Under the pieces are notes generated by a model that did no database searches, had not been told where the DNA came from, and saw only the letters and a list, made by a program, of their open reading frames with translations. DNA of 64,000 nucleotides. Source: Pirellulaceae bacterium. Lineage in GTDB: Bacteria; Planctomycetota; Planctomycetia; Pirellulales; Pirellulaceae. The stretch is taken from contig JAHDXO010000017.1 of assembly GCA_023382975.1 (NCBI GenBank), positions 108,853 to 172,852 of the forward strand, given 5' to 3'. The position numbers and the translations under genes are program-made. Shown in pieces: positions 27,001-36,357 of this stretch (position 1 is the stretch's first letter; each line of letters starts with the position of its first letter).

Positions 27001-29130
27001 GGCCTCGACCAGTGCCGGCGATGGCTCGCCGTCCTGCTCGACCAAGCAGCGGTCCAATTCGGCCGACAATCCGTGCGCGGCCGCGATTAGCCGGGCCAAC
27101 TGGTCCCACGTCTGCTGCGTGTCGCCGAGTCCTTCGACGTTTCCGAGCCGGGAGCGCTCCGCGACCGCATGGGCCAGGTAAGGCAATTCGGCCCACGCGT
27201 CGTCGCGAACCGCGTAGTAACCGGCCACGGCGTCCGCTCGCTGCGCGACGTGCCGATAACTGCCGCTGTCGCCTCGGTCGCTCAGCAGAACTTCCAGCAT
27301 CCCGGCGGCTTTGGAAATGGCGCTGGCGCTGCTCAGATACAACAGATCCTCGACCAAACGGCGCTGGGCGTCCGTCGCGTCAGCCAAGCTCTGAATCCAG
27401 CCCAGCACGCGGAGGTCGTCCGGCGCCGCGATCCGCTCCGCAGCCCGGCGCGAAGCAAGTGCCGCCGCCACGTTCTTGGGCAGCAAGCCTTCGGCCTCGT
27501 CGGCGGGCCAGTCCACGTGGGCCGACAGCATGCGCATCAACTGGACTTCGGCCACGTCGGGCGTCGCCGCGGTCGATGGCGAGCCCGCGGAGGCTGCGGC
27601 GCCCCGCGGTGCGCTCCGCACCCAGTCCAGCACGTCGCGCAACTGTGCGGCGGAGACTTGCGGCCGTCCTGCCAACCACGCGAGTCCGATGTCCGCAGCG
27701 GCCAGGTAGCTGGGCGGCGCCGGCGGCGGTTCGCCTTCTTTGGGCACAGGGCGTCCGCCAGCGGCTTGCCAGGTGGCCAGAATCTTGGCCCGCGCCGCCT
27801 GGTCCTCGGGTGGAGGCTGGATCTGCATGGCCAACGGCAACGAAAGCGCCTGCACGCCCGATGGCAGCGGCGTCGAACCGACGGCGTCCAATTGCACCTG
27901 AATCGTGTTCAGCAAATCGGTCAACTCACCCTGGTACGCCGCGCCGGACCACAACAATTCGTCCGCCCGCAGCAACCGGTGCTGCAGATCGGCCCATCCC
28001 AACGGATCGTTGCGCACCAGGTTGCGGCTGGCGCGAACCCTGTCGGCCTGCTGCCAGAGACGGTCGATCTGCTGACGCGCGGTACGGAATTGTTCGACGC
28101 GGGCCGTCTGCTGCTGGGGATCGGGCAACAGTCGGAGATCCGCGCCGGCGTAAGCCAAACCGAAGTCGTCGCCGTCGGCGAGCGGGGGGATCAACATCGG
28201 TTGCTGGACGCTGGCCCGGTGATTGAGCGACCAATTCCCCACGTTCCGTTGCACATAGCGGTACAGTTCCAGTAGCGTCACCACGTTGTCACCACCCGCA
28301 GCATCGCCGTTCAAACCGCGAGCGACGAACAGGCCGAAGGCGGTGCCGTCCATCTCGGGACTCGCCCAAGCCGCCTCGCCCGGTCCGCAGGCGGTCAAGA
28401 CGTACATGCCGGGGATGCCGGCTCGCGTGACGCTGTCCGCCAACTGCTCCGGAAAGGCGTTGACCAGCAAGCCCGTGCTCCAACGCTGGTCGATGCGGCC
28501 GGAATCCAGAATCAGCACCAGCCGACGGTTGCTTCCGGAGGAATTCGCCTGGGATCGCCGGAGGACGTCCAGCACCTGCTCGAACGGCAACCAGGTATCG
28601 CTTTCCAGCGGCTCGGCATCGCTGAACAACAAGCACGGTTCGTTGGCGTCGTTCACCACACCGTGCGCGCTGAGATACACGATCACGGTGTCCTTGCCGG
28701 GACCGCCCGGCGATACGCTGGACAACCGCCTCTCCAAGTGGTCAAGTGCGGCCCGAGCCGCCACCGATCCACGGAATTCGTCCGCGAGCACCTGGAAATT
28801 GCCGTTCGGTAGATCGGCTGCTTGCAGCCGCCTCAAGTCCTCGGCGGCGTAGCTATTCGGCGGCCAAGTCGCGTCGTACTGCCAAACGGTCAAGCTGATC
28901 ACCGGCGTCTGCTTCGGAACGAACAGCACCGCGACGACAAACGCCACGATCAAGCCGAGTGCGACGAACGACAGCGCGATCATCCGCAGACGATGGTAGA
29001 ACGCCGCGGTTTGCACGGCGTCCACGTGCCGTTCCTGCCACTTGCTCGAACGCTCGCGCGCCGCGGGCTCGCGGCGCGGGGCCGATCCCCGGCCTTGCTT
29101 TCGCCAATCGGGACGATTCGGACGGTCCAT
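24091..29130 (-). CDS. Membrane-anchored caspase-fold (pseudo-caspase) and von Willebrand factor A protein
   Basis: A very large protein of 1679 residues. An Arg-rich cytoplasmic tail is followed by one transmembrane helix at about 50-71. Residues about 90-370 look like a caspase/peptidase C14 domain: the histidine motif IVYLSAHGVV (His156) is kept, but where DACHSG is expected the sequence is ILDSGR (209-212), with no Cys. Proteolytic activity is therefore doubtful. A long helical, Ala/Arg/Leu-rich middle follows. A VWA domain begins near 1140 with the metal-ion adhesion motif DCSGSM and later VITDGLNF. A beta-rich C-terminus ends the protein. AAGGGAAA precedes the start. The role is unknown; a surface-anchored scaffold is plausible. 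Confidence 0.85.
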   Translation of the reverse strand: MDRPNRPDWRKQGRGSAPRREPAARERSSKWQERHVDAVQTAAFYHRLRMIALSFVALGLIVAFVVAVLFVPKQTPVISLTVWQYDATWPPNSYAAEDLRRLQAADLPNGNFQVLADEFRGSVAARAALDHLERRLSSVSPGGPGKDTVIVYLSAHGVVNDANEPCLLFSDAEPLESDTWLPFEQVLDVLRRSQANSSGSNRRLVLILDSGRIDQRWSTGLLVNAFPEQLADSVTRAGIPGMYVLTACGPGEAAWASPEMDGTAFGLFVARGLNGDAAGGDNVVTLLELYRYVQRNVGNWSLNHRASVQQPMLIPPLADGDDFGLAYAGADLRLLPDPQQQTARVEQFRTARQQIDRLWQQADRVRASRNLVRNDPLGWADLQHRLLRADELLWSGAAYQGELTDLLNTIQVQLDAVGSTPLPSGVQALSLPLAMQIQPPPEDQAARAKILATWQAAGGRPVPKEGEPPPAPPSYLAAADIGLAWLAGRPQVSAAQLRDVLDWVRSAPRGAAASAGSPSTAATPDVAEVQLMRMLSAHVDWPADEAEGLLPKNVAAALASRRAAERIAAPDDLRVLGWIQSLADATDAQRRLVEDLLYLSSASAISKAAGMLEVLLSDRGDSGSYRHVAQRADAVAGYYAVRDDAWAELPYLAHAVAERSRLGNVEGLGDTQQTWDQLARLIAAAHGLSAELDRCLVEQDGEPSPALVEAAEEVASSHRDLEDGYLQYCDYLERQAGQDRPTLLRIGQVLRVPLLDAGRRVSLSDKYLQILFSQVNLQDIEQSAKDERRAALAADLIAENAQRNVEYRQRLAAWEFHPVLMLLDRQEMNLLPEQRTEIQRGRQSAGSEEVWLARQGGRVRELYADLLEKLNELDAVTKRRLEQADETSANIRAGLSQADRLARAAAPLMGTRTWVQAGMDPAHRLRQIDLHFAMRWQAWRALEDFWGSADEPTSTPYFARAAETYLASARLLDKTPRRLLYADRDLETLLKSRRQAALATSVVVQDALSLKTDLTVPHGIQVRWHADVPEGIAAAFVARPFQASEPMSLLPVRDAGGQFVMRRSPLRAVSHGSSADAKYLIPLDDLKSAASGAELDAACLYRGHLVRQRFRILWPPWVTRVAVPPRNPDHASVTVEGEGQKTGHIMFIFDCSGSMMERGRMRTAKNSLQTVLGSLLAAGRYEVGLRAYGRRAKFTDPNDCAKKAFVSPEYEGSVHPDLDVELMLPIQTLDRAHHAALLAKIGDLQPFGQTPLYLSLRLAFAEGDFAHVPEGEPKRLIVITDGLNFQTNCLRIENRPERPTSMQDVLSVRKAAGKSREIPIDIIGLDMNETRDQLVELIQLAEQTGGRYHDARNTENLIQVLRQSLQLIEFSVSGPNADTDGRARRELGETWPLPQLQPQPTRYEVHLPGLDRAVREAVQIEGGEALLLRYDGRRGRLIHPPYEPKKFDPKDDLRGEPQICPTPDGGETFRVQSLLPRRNAKDVEFYVSVQQRDELKFTYRPKHVWAEIRPLNADSQRVYHFADPDFVPDRPVPVFRFLAKDWPAAVDEAEIRLWFKMDAEAAQPDWTGPAVDPERTPSFEVASLPDVAFEIGSQSLGGGATAVIVTERHPLDRPVSPARVRIYPPPDELIYHEFAGLVNVVKHEFRFAKPALATVDITSKEKIVDGAVQVTPLRVVVPK

Positions 29131-29358
29131 GCGATTTCCCTTGCGTGGGCACGCTAAGCGGCTGGGAATGGACGAGGAGCCGATCCCCTCGTTCACGACT
29201 CGTGCAGCGCGAACCAGACCGCTCCACGCTGCGAAATCCCGGACACGCTGTTGGAAAAGCAGCGCACCCAAGGGTCAGGATACCCGACAACCAACTTCCG
29301 TGTCCAGCAAGCGTGCTGCGTCCGCTGGAAATTGGACTTGTCCTCGGTTCGCGGGCGG

Positions 29359-30384
29359 TCACTCCAGGGGCAGACGCACGACTTGGCCGTTGCCGGCGAT
29401 CGAGCGGTCGATGGCCAAGCACAATTCGTGCGTGCGGTAGGCGTCCGCGACGTTGCAGTGCGACTCGCGGTCCTCGCGGATGCAATCGACGAAGTGGTTG
29501 ATCTGCGCATCGAACGGATGGTGATGTACGTCGCCCGAATCCGGCAGGATGGTCGGCATCGGCGTCCAACCTGTCTGGCCCGGCAGCAGCTTCTTGGCCC
29601 AGATCCGATTGTCGCGCAAAGTGCCTTCGGTGCCCACCAAGTCGATGTTGAACGAGTAAGGGATCTCGGCGTCCAGCAGCACGGACGACTTGGCGACCGT
29701 GCCGTCGTCCAGCTTCATCACCGCCACGACGTTGGCATCGTACTCGTACAGCCCCTTGGCGTTGTTCGACATGGCCGAGACTTCGACCACCTCGCGGCCG
29801 GACAGCCAGCGCAGCGCGTCCAGCGCATGGCAGCCGGCCAGCAGGTTGGCGCTGCCCCCGGTCCGGACCGTGTGCGCCCAGGGCCAGCCGGTATACGCTG
29901 GCCCCAAGCCGTGCCAGTAATCGACTTCGATGTAGATCAAGCGGCCGATCGCATCGCTGCTGCGCAGCGACCGCAGCGTCTCCAGCAGTGGGTTCCAGCG
30001 GAGCACAAAACTGACGATGCTCTTCACTCCGGCGGCCGACACCGCATCGCGCAAACGACGGTTCTCGTCCATGGTGATCGCCATCGGCTTCTCGACCAAC
30101 ACGTGTTTGCCTGCCTCGGCGGCGGCGACTCCCTGTTCCGCATGGACTTGGTTCGGCCCGCTCAGGTTGACGATATCGACGGTCGGGTCGGCCAACACCT
30201 GGTCCAATCGCTCGACCACCGGGCACTGCAATTGAAAATGCTCGACCAGAGCCGCCGCGCTGGCCGGATTCCGGCTGCTGACCGAAACGATTTCGGCGTG
30301 TGGGTTGCGGATCCAACTGGCGGCGTGAGCATACGCGACTTGCCCCACCCCGTGAATGGCGACTCCCAGTCTCCCGTCGATCAT
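29359..30384 (-). CDS. Gfo/Idh/MocA-family NAD(P)-dependent oxidoreductase
   Basis: A 341-residue sugar or inositol dehydrogenase-like enzyme. The N-terminal nucleotide-binding fold begins VAIHGVGQVAYAHA, in place of the usual GxGxxG-x-xH spacing. The catalytic segment AGKHVLVEKPMAIT contains the expected EKP lysine. GGSANLLAGCHALDALRWL contains the active-site Asp/His region. It would oxidise or reduce a sugar-type hydroxyl or ketone using NAD(P). There is no export signal, although many planctomycete paralogues have one. The start has GGAG ten bases upstream. It is divergent from the FAD gene at 30840; the gap holds an inverted repeat. Confidence 0.9.
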   Translation of the reverse strand: MIDGRLGVAIHGVGQVAYAHAASWIRNPHAEIVSVSSRNPASAAALVEHFQLQCPVVERLDQVLADPTVDIVNLSGPNQVHAEQGVAAAEAGKHVLVEKPMAITMDENRRLRDAVSAAGVKSIVSFVLRWNPLLETLRSLRSSDAIGRLIYIEVDYWHGLGPAYTGWPWAHTVRTGGSANLLAGCHALDALRWLSGREVVEVSAMSNNAKGLYEYDANVVAVMKLDDGTVAKSSVLLDAEIPYSFNIDLVGTEGTLRDNRIWAKKLLPGQTGWTPMPTILPDSGDVHHHPFDAQINHFVDCIREDRESHCNVADAYRTHELCLAIDRSIAGNGQVVRLPLE

Positions 30385-30500
30385 GGCGGACTCCCGTTTG
30401 TGTCTTGAGCGGATGGTTCATCAGGATGGTGAGCTACTTCGCAGCACGATAACCGATTTTGAGATCGCGGGAAAGTGGAACCGCTGCTGAGCAAACGGGA

Positions 30501-30632
30501 ACCGCTTATCGACGCGGATAAACGCTGATGGGGGAAAGTGGCACGGGATTGCTGCGCTAGGACTACGGCGAATTGGCCTCTGGAAATACTCTCCAAGAGA
30601 TTCATCAGCGTTCATCAGCGTCGATCAGCGGT
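30501..30632. repeat. Imperfect 30-bp inverted repeat (dispersed-repeat-like)
   Basis: The arm 30501-30530 is the reverse complement of 30603-30632 with 27 of 30 positions matching; the spacer is 72 bp. The right arm is itself built from three 10-bp units of the type TTCATCAGCG. It sits in the 455-bp gap between two divergent genes, where no coding sequence was found. The sequence resembles a dispersed repeat family rather than a promoter element. Confidence 0.6.
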
Positions 30633-30839
30633 CTCGTCCAGGGCAGGGTTGATCTCTTCGGTATCATGCCTTACGTTGAATCGGACAGTCAGGGGGTCGG
30701 GAGTCGTTTTCCGGCATTCGCTTTCCCAAATGAATGATCGTCACCCGAAAACCACACCCGACCCCGTCGGGTCGCTTTTCCCAGGCCCGGACTTTCCCTC
30801 CAGCACACAATGCCGAACAGGCAACAAGGAGACTCTCCC

Positions 30840-32933
30840 ATGCGTATCGTTTCGCTCGCTCTTTTCGCCCTCTTATCCGCTGCGCCGCTGAGCGGCCAGG
30901 ACAAGACCTACGACATCGTGATCTACGGCGGTACGTCCAGCGGCATCGCCGCGGCGGTTCAGGCGGTGCGTATGGGCAAGTCGGTGGTGGTCATCGAACC
31001 GACCGAGCGCGTCGGCGGATTGACAACCGGCGGACTGGGCCAGACCGATATCGGCAACAAGGCGGCGATCGGTGGCATCGCTCGCGAGTTCTATCAGGCC
31101 GTCCGGAAACACTACGAAGAGCCGTCCGCCTGGACATGGCAAACCCGCCAGGAATACCAGGACAGTGGCCAGACCCGCACGGCAGCGGGCGAGGACGCGA
31201 TGTGGACGTTCGAACCCAGCGTCGCGCTGAAGATCTACCAGGACTGGATCCGAACCAACCAAATCCCGGTCGTCTACAACGAGCGTCTGGACCGGGCATC
31301 CGGCGTCGCCATGACGCGGTCGGTCCCTTGGCGGATCGTGTCGATCCGGATGGAATCGGGACGGACGTTTGCGGGCAAGATGTTTCTGGACGCCACGTAC
31401 GAAGGTGATCTGATGGCAGCCGCCAACGTTGCCTACACGGTCGGCCGCGAAGCCAACTCGCAGTACAGCGAAACGCTGAACGGCGTCCAGACCCGCAATG
31501 CCGTGTACCACCAGTTCGTGCCCGGCGTCGATCCCTACGTGACGCCTGGCGATCCCGACAGCGGCTTGCTGCCGTTCCTCGATCCCAACGGGCCGGGCGA
31601 AGAGGGCAGCGGGGACCGGCGCGTGCAAGCCTACTGCTTCCGCATGTGCTTGACCGACCATCCCGAGAACCGCATTCCGTTTCACAAGCCCGAAGGCTAC
31701 GACCCGCAGTGGTACGAATTGTTGCTGCGGAACTACGAAGCCGGTGAGCGCGGCATGCCGTGGATCAATTCGGCCATGCCCAACCGCAAGACCGATACGA
31801 ACAACCGCTTGGGTTTCTCGACCGACTTTATCGGCCAGAACTACGAGTATCCGGAAGCCAGCTACGAACAGCGCCGCGAGATCGCCGCGCGGCATCGGCT
31901 GTACCAGCAGGGCCTGATGTGGACGCTGGCCTACCATCCGCGGATGGCCGAGCACGTGCGCCGCGAAGTCTCGCGATGGGGGATGTGCAAGGACGAGTTT
32001 ATCGAAGGCAATGGCTGGCAGGATCAGTTGTACGTCCGCGAAGCCCGCCGCATGGTCAGCGACTATGTGATGACCCAGCACCACTGCCAGGGTCGCGAGG
32101 AAGCTGAAGACCCGGTCGGCTTGGCCGCCTACGGCATGGATTCGCACCATGTCCAACGTTACGTGACGGCCGACGGCCAGGCGCGCAACGAGGGCGACGT
32201 CCAAGTCGGCGGCTTCTCGCCCTATCCGATCAGCTACCGCTCGATCGTCCCCCGCGCCGACCAGTGCGGGAACCTGCTGGTTCCGATCTGCGTCTCCGCC
32301 ACGCATATCGCCTTCGGCTCGATCCGCATGGAACCGGTGTTCATGGTCTTGGGCCAGTCGGCTGCGACCGCTGCCTCGCACGCCATCGACGAAGAAACCG
32401 CGGTGCAGAAAATCGATGACGCGAAACTTCGCGAGCGCCTGCTGGCCGACAAGCAGATTCTTGAGTGGACTGGCCCGAAGCGCGGCGCGCCGCCCGTCGG
32501 CGTGGATGCCAGCAAGCTGCCCGGAATCGTCGTCGACGATCCGCAGGCGACGCTCACCGGCTTCTCGGCCACCGGCGCGGTCATCGGGCCGTTTGTCGGC
32601 GTCGGATACCGCCACGACGGCGACACGGACAAAGGTCAGCAGCGAGCCGTCTTTCCGGTCCAGGTGGAGAAGACCGGCACGTACGAAGTCCGCGTCGGCT
32701 ACAGCACCAATCCCAACCGGGCGACCAATGTCCCCGTCACGATTCGGCACGGCAGCGGGGAGACAGCCGTCAAACTGAACCAGCGGCAAGCGGCCAAGAT
32801 CGACGGATTGTTCCAGCCGCTCGGTCGTTTCCGCTTCGAAGCTGGCGCGGAGCAATCCGTTGAAATCTCGAATACCGATACCGACGGCCACGTGCTGGTC
32901 GACGCCGTGCAACTTGTCCCCGTGGACGAATGA
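30840..32933 (+). CDS. Secreted FAD-dependent oxidoreductase with golvesin-like C-terminal domain
   Basis: A 697-residue secreted flavoprotein. It starts with a signal peptide ([19 protein letters not shown]), then a dinucleotide-binding motif ([18 protein letters not shown]), [10 protein letters not shown] and the FAD C-terminal segment [20 protein letters not shown]. From about residue 575 a golvesin/xanthan-lyase-type beta domain follows ([15 protein letters not shown] and [11 protein letters not shown]), presumably binding polysaccharide. Proteins with this architecture are often called xanthan lyases or FAD-dependent oxidoreductases; the substrate is not known. It is convergent with the GH gene at 32946, with only 12 bp between the stops, and sits among carbohydrate-active genes. 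Confidence 0.87.
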   Translation: MRIVSLALFALLSAAPLSGQDKTYDIVIYGGTSSGIAAAVQAVRMGKSVVVIEPTERVGGLTTGGLGQTDIGNKAAIGGIAREFYQAVRKHYEEPSAWTWQTRQEYQDSGQTRTAAGEDAMWTFEPSVALKIYQDWIRTNQIPVVYNERLDRASGVAMTRSVPWRIVSIRMESGRTFAGKMFLDATYEGDLMAAANVAYTVGREANSQYSETLNGVQTRNAVYHQFVPGVDPYVTPGDPDSGLLPFLDPNGPGEEGSGDRRVQAYCFRMCLTDHPENRIPFHKPEGYDPQWYELLLRNYEAGERGMPWINSAMPNRKTDTNNRLGFSTDFIGQNYEYPEASYEQRREIAARHRLYQQGLMWTLAYHPRMAEHVRREVSRWGMCKDEFIEGNGWQDQLYVREARRMVSDYVMTQHHCQGREEAEDPVGLAAYGMDSHHVQRYVTADGQARNEGDVQVGGFSPYPISYRSIVPRADQCGNLLVPICVSATHIAFGSIRMEPVFMVLGQSAATAASHAIDEETAVQKIDDAKLRERLLADKQILEWTGPKRGAPPVGVDASKLPGIVVDDPQATLTGFSATGAVIGPFVGVGYRHDGDTDKGQQRAVFPVQVEKTGTYEVRVGYSTNPNRATNVPVTIRHGSGETAVKLNQRQAAKIDGLFQPLGRFRFEAGAEQSVEISNTDTDGHVLVDAVQLVPVDE

Positions 32934-32945
32934 CGCGGCGGGATG

Positions 32946-35900
32946 CTACGGACCTGCCACCTGCGGCGCGATGAAGTCGAAGACGATACGATCGCCTTCT
33001 TGCCCGAAATGTCCGCCCCAGCCAAGGCTCACGAACGTGATGCGATCCACGTCGAGCGTCCCGTTGGAACTCGCGGGCTGCTCGCCCAACGGCCGGAACC
33101 GGCTCCAAGGCACATACGCGCGCAGATGGCCCGAACGACCGAGTGGTCGTCCTGCCTCGGCCAAGAACGTGCCGCCGTCGGCATCTCCGGCCAGGACCAG
33201 CAGCGACGGAGCGGACTGCTGCTCCTCGGGCGTCCAGGTGTCGACCACCAGCCAGCGACTGTCCGACAGATCGGTCGGCGCCGGCAGCGGGAAACGCACG
33301 AACAGATGGGTGTCCACGTGGCTCTTCGTCAACTGGCCGACCGCCGTCCAGACTGTCCGACCTTCTTTCCGAAACTGGGCGAGCGAGCCCGCGACGTACT
33401 GGCCGTGGCCCACGGTCGGCGTGCCGCACAGAAGAGGCCGAGGCGACGGCAACGAAGGCACGCCACCAGCCAGTCGCTGCCGGTCCCTGGCACTCGGATA
33501 CCGCAGAATCGCCGCGCCGTAACCGCCGATCACGATCGGGCACTCGGTCCCGGAAACCGGCCGGATCGCCCCGCTGGCCGGTTCCCACAGTTCGCCCGGC
33601 CCGTCGCCGCAGACGCTCAGCGTCCCGCGGTACGGCTCGGGGGAATCGTTGATCACCAGCCACACATCGTGCTCCTCGACCCGGCGGTGGGTGACCTTCA
33701 GTGATCCGGCGGGCGACCAGCTCAGGTCGCGCTCCAAAACACTGTCGAGCACGGCGGGCAGCAACGCCTCTTGCCCCGCGGGCAAGGCCAGCCCGCGGCC
33801 CCGTCCGTCAAACCAGGCTCGATCGAATGCCTGGACCGCGGGCGACGGGAAGGAATGGTCGGTGTTCGTAGGCCGCGGTCCGATAGCGATCAGCGTGCCG
33901 CCGGCCTGCTGAAACGCGTCGAGGATCTCCCAAGCCGGCTGAGGCAGCGTCTCGACGCCGGGCAGGATCACCACCTTCCATGCCAACTCGCCGTGCGTCA
34001 AACGGTCGCCGACGACCTTGGATTCGAGCAGGCCCCGAGTGTCCACAAAGCAATAGTCGCGGCCCGTCTCGAACAGCGCGCGGTGGGTCATGGTAAACGC
34101 CTGTTCGATGGCCACGGCGCCGGGGGAGTTGGTGGCTCCGTGGACATTGGGCCGATAATGCGACCAAACGGATTCGATCGGGTAGACCACGGCGATGTCG
34201 GCGACCAGGTGTCCGCCGCGCAACACTGTGTTGATCCGGCCGATCTCGGTATTGAGTTGCACCAAGTCGGTCGCCGCGAACGGCTCGAACCGATAGTAGC
34301 TGGTGAACGTGTTGATGCCGTTGAGCTGCTGGCGATGCAGCGAGCCGCGGATCTCGTCGACCGTGACCTGCACGATGGGCCGGGCATCGCCCTCGCGGCG
34401 GTAGCGCTGCGAATGGTCGCTCGCCTCGCTCATCGTAACCGTGTTGCCGCACAACTCGCCGGCGCTGGCGACCAGTTTGCCGCCGTGGATCGGCACCTGC
34501 GGCGGCAGGCTGGTCAGCACGTCGATGCTCGGCGCGGTCAACTCCCGGGCACAGGCCATGAAATCGCCGTAGAACGGCACGTGGCCGAGCAGCGATTCTT
34601 CCGCCAGCAGATGCCCGCCTGAACGCAGTCCGTGGGCGTCGCACCATTGCCGGATGCGGCCGAAGTAGTTGGCCGAGACCTGCTCGCCGATCAACTTCCA
34701 GAACCGATGCCGCACGAGCGCAGCGCCCGGTCCGTCAGCAAACAGCAGCGGCAGTCGCGGCAACAGCGACTCGCCCCATCGCGCCTCGTAGTCCGCTGCG
34801 AACGCGGCCGACCAGGGCAGCGGGCGGTAAGGCATCGGTTTCATGAAATAGGCCATCAGCGACGGCTCGTCGGTGAACGTGCTAACGAACGTTTTCCCGA
34901 GATCCTTCCCGTACCGGGCCGCGTAGCGCTCGTGAGTGACCTGTAGGAAATAGTCGGTGGCGTCCGCGAGCAGCAGATTCGGTGCTCGCCGATCGCGAAA
35001 GACATTCGAGGTGGCGTGGGTGCCCTCGTAGAGCACGTCCTCGCCCACGATCATGACGTGCCACGTCCCGGGTTGCGGCGGTTGGAAACGCAGCGGTTGG
35101 CCCGCCTGCGCGTCCAGTGGCACGGCACGATCCAAGATCATTCCGTCCGGTCCAACAGGTACGGCCAGCGCCGCCCGAATGACGCCCGGCGGCGCGGTCA
35201 GCTCCAGCGGCTCGCCGGAGGTCACCCCGTCGACGCACAGCAGGCCGAGCGATTCAAACTCGGGGTGGTCCCGCAGCACGATCCCGCCCGCAGCCCCCGA
35301 CGGATAGCCTTCCTCGTCGTACAGCCAGAGCGCGCCGTCGGCCTGCCGCACCGCGGCGACGGCCGGCTCGAGCCGCTCCCACGCCGTCGGATCCTCGAGG
35401 TACCCGTTGAAAGGCACGTTGGTCGCGGCGCCGCCGAATCCCCGAACGAGGTCGCCCAGCACCGTCATTCGCGCGGCTTCGGGATCTGCCGGCCAGCCGT
35501 GATGGATACGCAGAATCCGCGCCGAGCCGGGTGGGGCGGTGAATCGCTCCCTCGCAGGACGATCCTCCGCGGGAAGCCGCAGCAACCCGAGGCCGAAATC
35601 GGCGGGCAGCAGGCTGAGCATCGGCCCCTGCAACCCGCCCGGTCCTCCCAGGTCGTGGACACGCACCGCGACGGTATTCATCTCGCCACAGCGGACCAAT
35701 TCCGTCGGCACGTCGTAGCGACGGGTTTTCGCGACGGCGCGTTCCACGCTCGGCCCCGTCGCCCCGACGAGTTGCCCGTTGACAAACGTTCGGTCCTCGT
35801 CATCGACGTGTCCGAGCCGAAGCACCAGCGGCTTGCCCTGCCAAGCAGCCGGAATTTTCACTTGCCGCCGATACCAAGCGACCCCGTCGTAATCCGTGTA

Positions 35901-36164
35901 GCGAACTTGACTGTTGGTCGGTTGAGGCTTCCGCCCCGGCCGCAACTCGGTCACGCCCTGCGGTTCCCAGAATCCGGGCGTTTGGAGCGTGCGCCACTTG
36001 GTATCGTCGAACTCCGGCAACGCCCAGCCGTCCGCCTCGCCGACCGCCTGGGGATCGGTGGCAAATCGCCAAAGGCCGTTCAGGTTGTCGAGCAACAGCG
36101 GCAACTCAGCGGAAGGATCGGCGGCGGGGACCAAGAACGCAAGGTGGGCGAGCAAGATCAACAT
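32946..36164 (-). CDS. Large secreted glycoside hydrolase, GH106/GH2-like
   Basis: A 1072-residue exported protein with a short N-terminal signal (MLILLAHLAFLVPAA). Residues about 25-165 form a GH2-type sugar-binding jelly roll (LNGLWRFATDP, GVAWYRRQVKIP, VNGQLVG, VAVRVHDLGGPGGL). The central part resembles alpha-L-rhamnosidase-like barrels (LWLYDEEGYPSG, FTDEPSLMAYF, GGHLLAEESLLGH, NGINTFTSYYRFEPF). C-terminal beta domains follow. The acidic residues of the EEGYPSG and TDEPS segments are candidate catalytic residues, but assignment is not certain. The likely role is removing side sugars from a complex polysaccharide. AGGAG lies five bases before the ATG. It is divergent from the agarase-like gene, with a 193-bp shared promoter region. 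Confidence 0.75.
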   Translation of the reverse strand: MLILLAHLAFLVPAADPSAELPLLLDNLNGLWRFATDPQAVGEADGWALPEFDDTKWRTLQTPGFWEPQGVTELRPGRKPQPTNSQVRYTDYDGVAWYRRQVKIPAAWQGKPLVLRLGHVDDEDRTFVNGQLVGATGPSVERAVAKTRRYDVPTELVRCGEMNTVAVRVHDLGGPGGLQGPMLSLLPADFGLGLLRLPAEDRPARERFTAPPGSARILRIHHGWPADPEAARMTVLGDLVRGFGGAATNVPFNGYLEDPTAWERLEPAVAAVRQADGALWLYDEEGYPSGAAGGIVLRDHPEFESLGLLCVDGVTSGEPLELTAPPGVIRAALAVPVGPDGMILDRAVPLDAQAGQPLRFQPPQPGTWHVMIVGEDVLYEGTHATSNVFRDRRAPNLLLADATDYFLQVTHERYAARYGKDLGKTFVSTFTDEPSLMAYFMKPMPYRPLPWSAAFAADYEARWGESLLPRLPLLFADGPGAALVRHRFWKLIGEQVSANYFGRIRQWCDAHGLRSGGHLLAEESLLGHVPFYGDFMACARELTAPSIDVLTSLPPQVPIHGGKLVASAGELCGNTVTMSEASDHSQRYRREGDARPIVQVTVDEIRGSLHRQQLNGINTFTSYYRFEPFAATDLVQLNTEIGRINTVLRGGHLVADIAVVYPIESVWSHYRPNVHGATNSPGAVAIEQAFTMTHRALFETGRDYCFVDTRGLLESKVVGDRLTHGELAWKVVILPGVETLPQPAWEILDAFQQAGGTLIAIGPRPTNTDHSFPSPAVQAFDRAWFDGRGRGLALPAGQEALLPAVLDSVLERDLSWSPAGSLKVTHRRVEEHDVWLVINDSPEPYRGTLSVCGDGPGELWEPASGAIRPVSGTECPIVIGGYGAAILRYPSARDRQRLAGGVPSLPSPRPLLCGTPTVGHGQYVAGSLAQFRKEGRTVWTAVGQLTKSHVDTHLFVRFPLPAPTDLSDSRWLVVDTWTPEEQQSAPSLLVLAGDADGGTFLAEAGRPLGRSGHLRAYVPWSRFRPLGEQPASSNGTLDVDRITFVSLGWGGHFGQEGDRIVFDFIAPQVAGP

Positions 36165-36357
36165 GGTGACTCCTTGGAACGGAATCTACGAGGCGGCTGC
36201 GGCGCCGTCAAGCTCCCGCCGGGAACGGGCTGCGCCGACCCGATCGGTTTCAACGCGCGGATGAGCATGGCGATCCGCAGCCTTGCCGAGACAAGTCGCG
36301 ATTCGCATAATAGACCTGCCGCTCGCCCGTACCCGCCCGCACTTGGAAAGGCTTCGC

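Noticed and set aside
21018..27090. Very long plus-strand frames (985 and 1023 residues) opposite the M16 and caspase/VWA genes
   Set aside because: High GC leaves the antisense frame open; the minus-strand products have clear domains, signal peptides and ribosome binding sites, while these do not.
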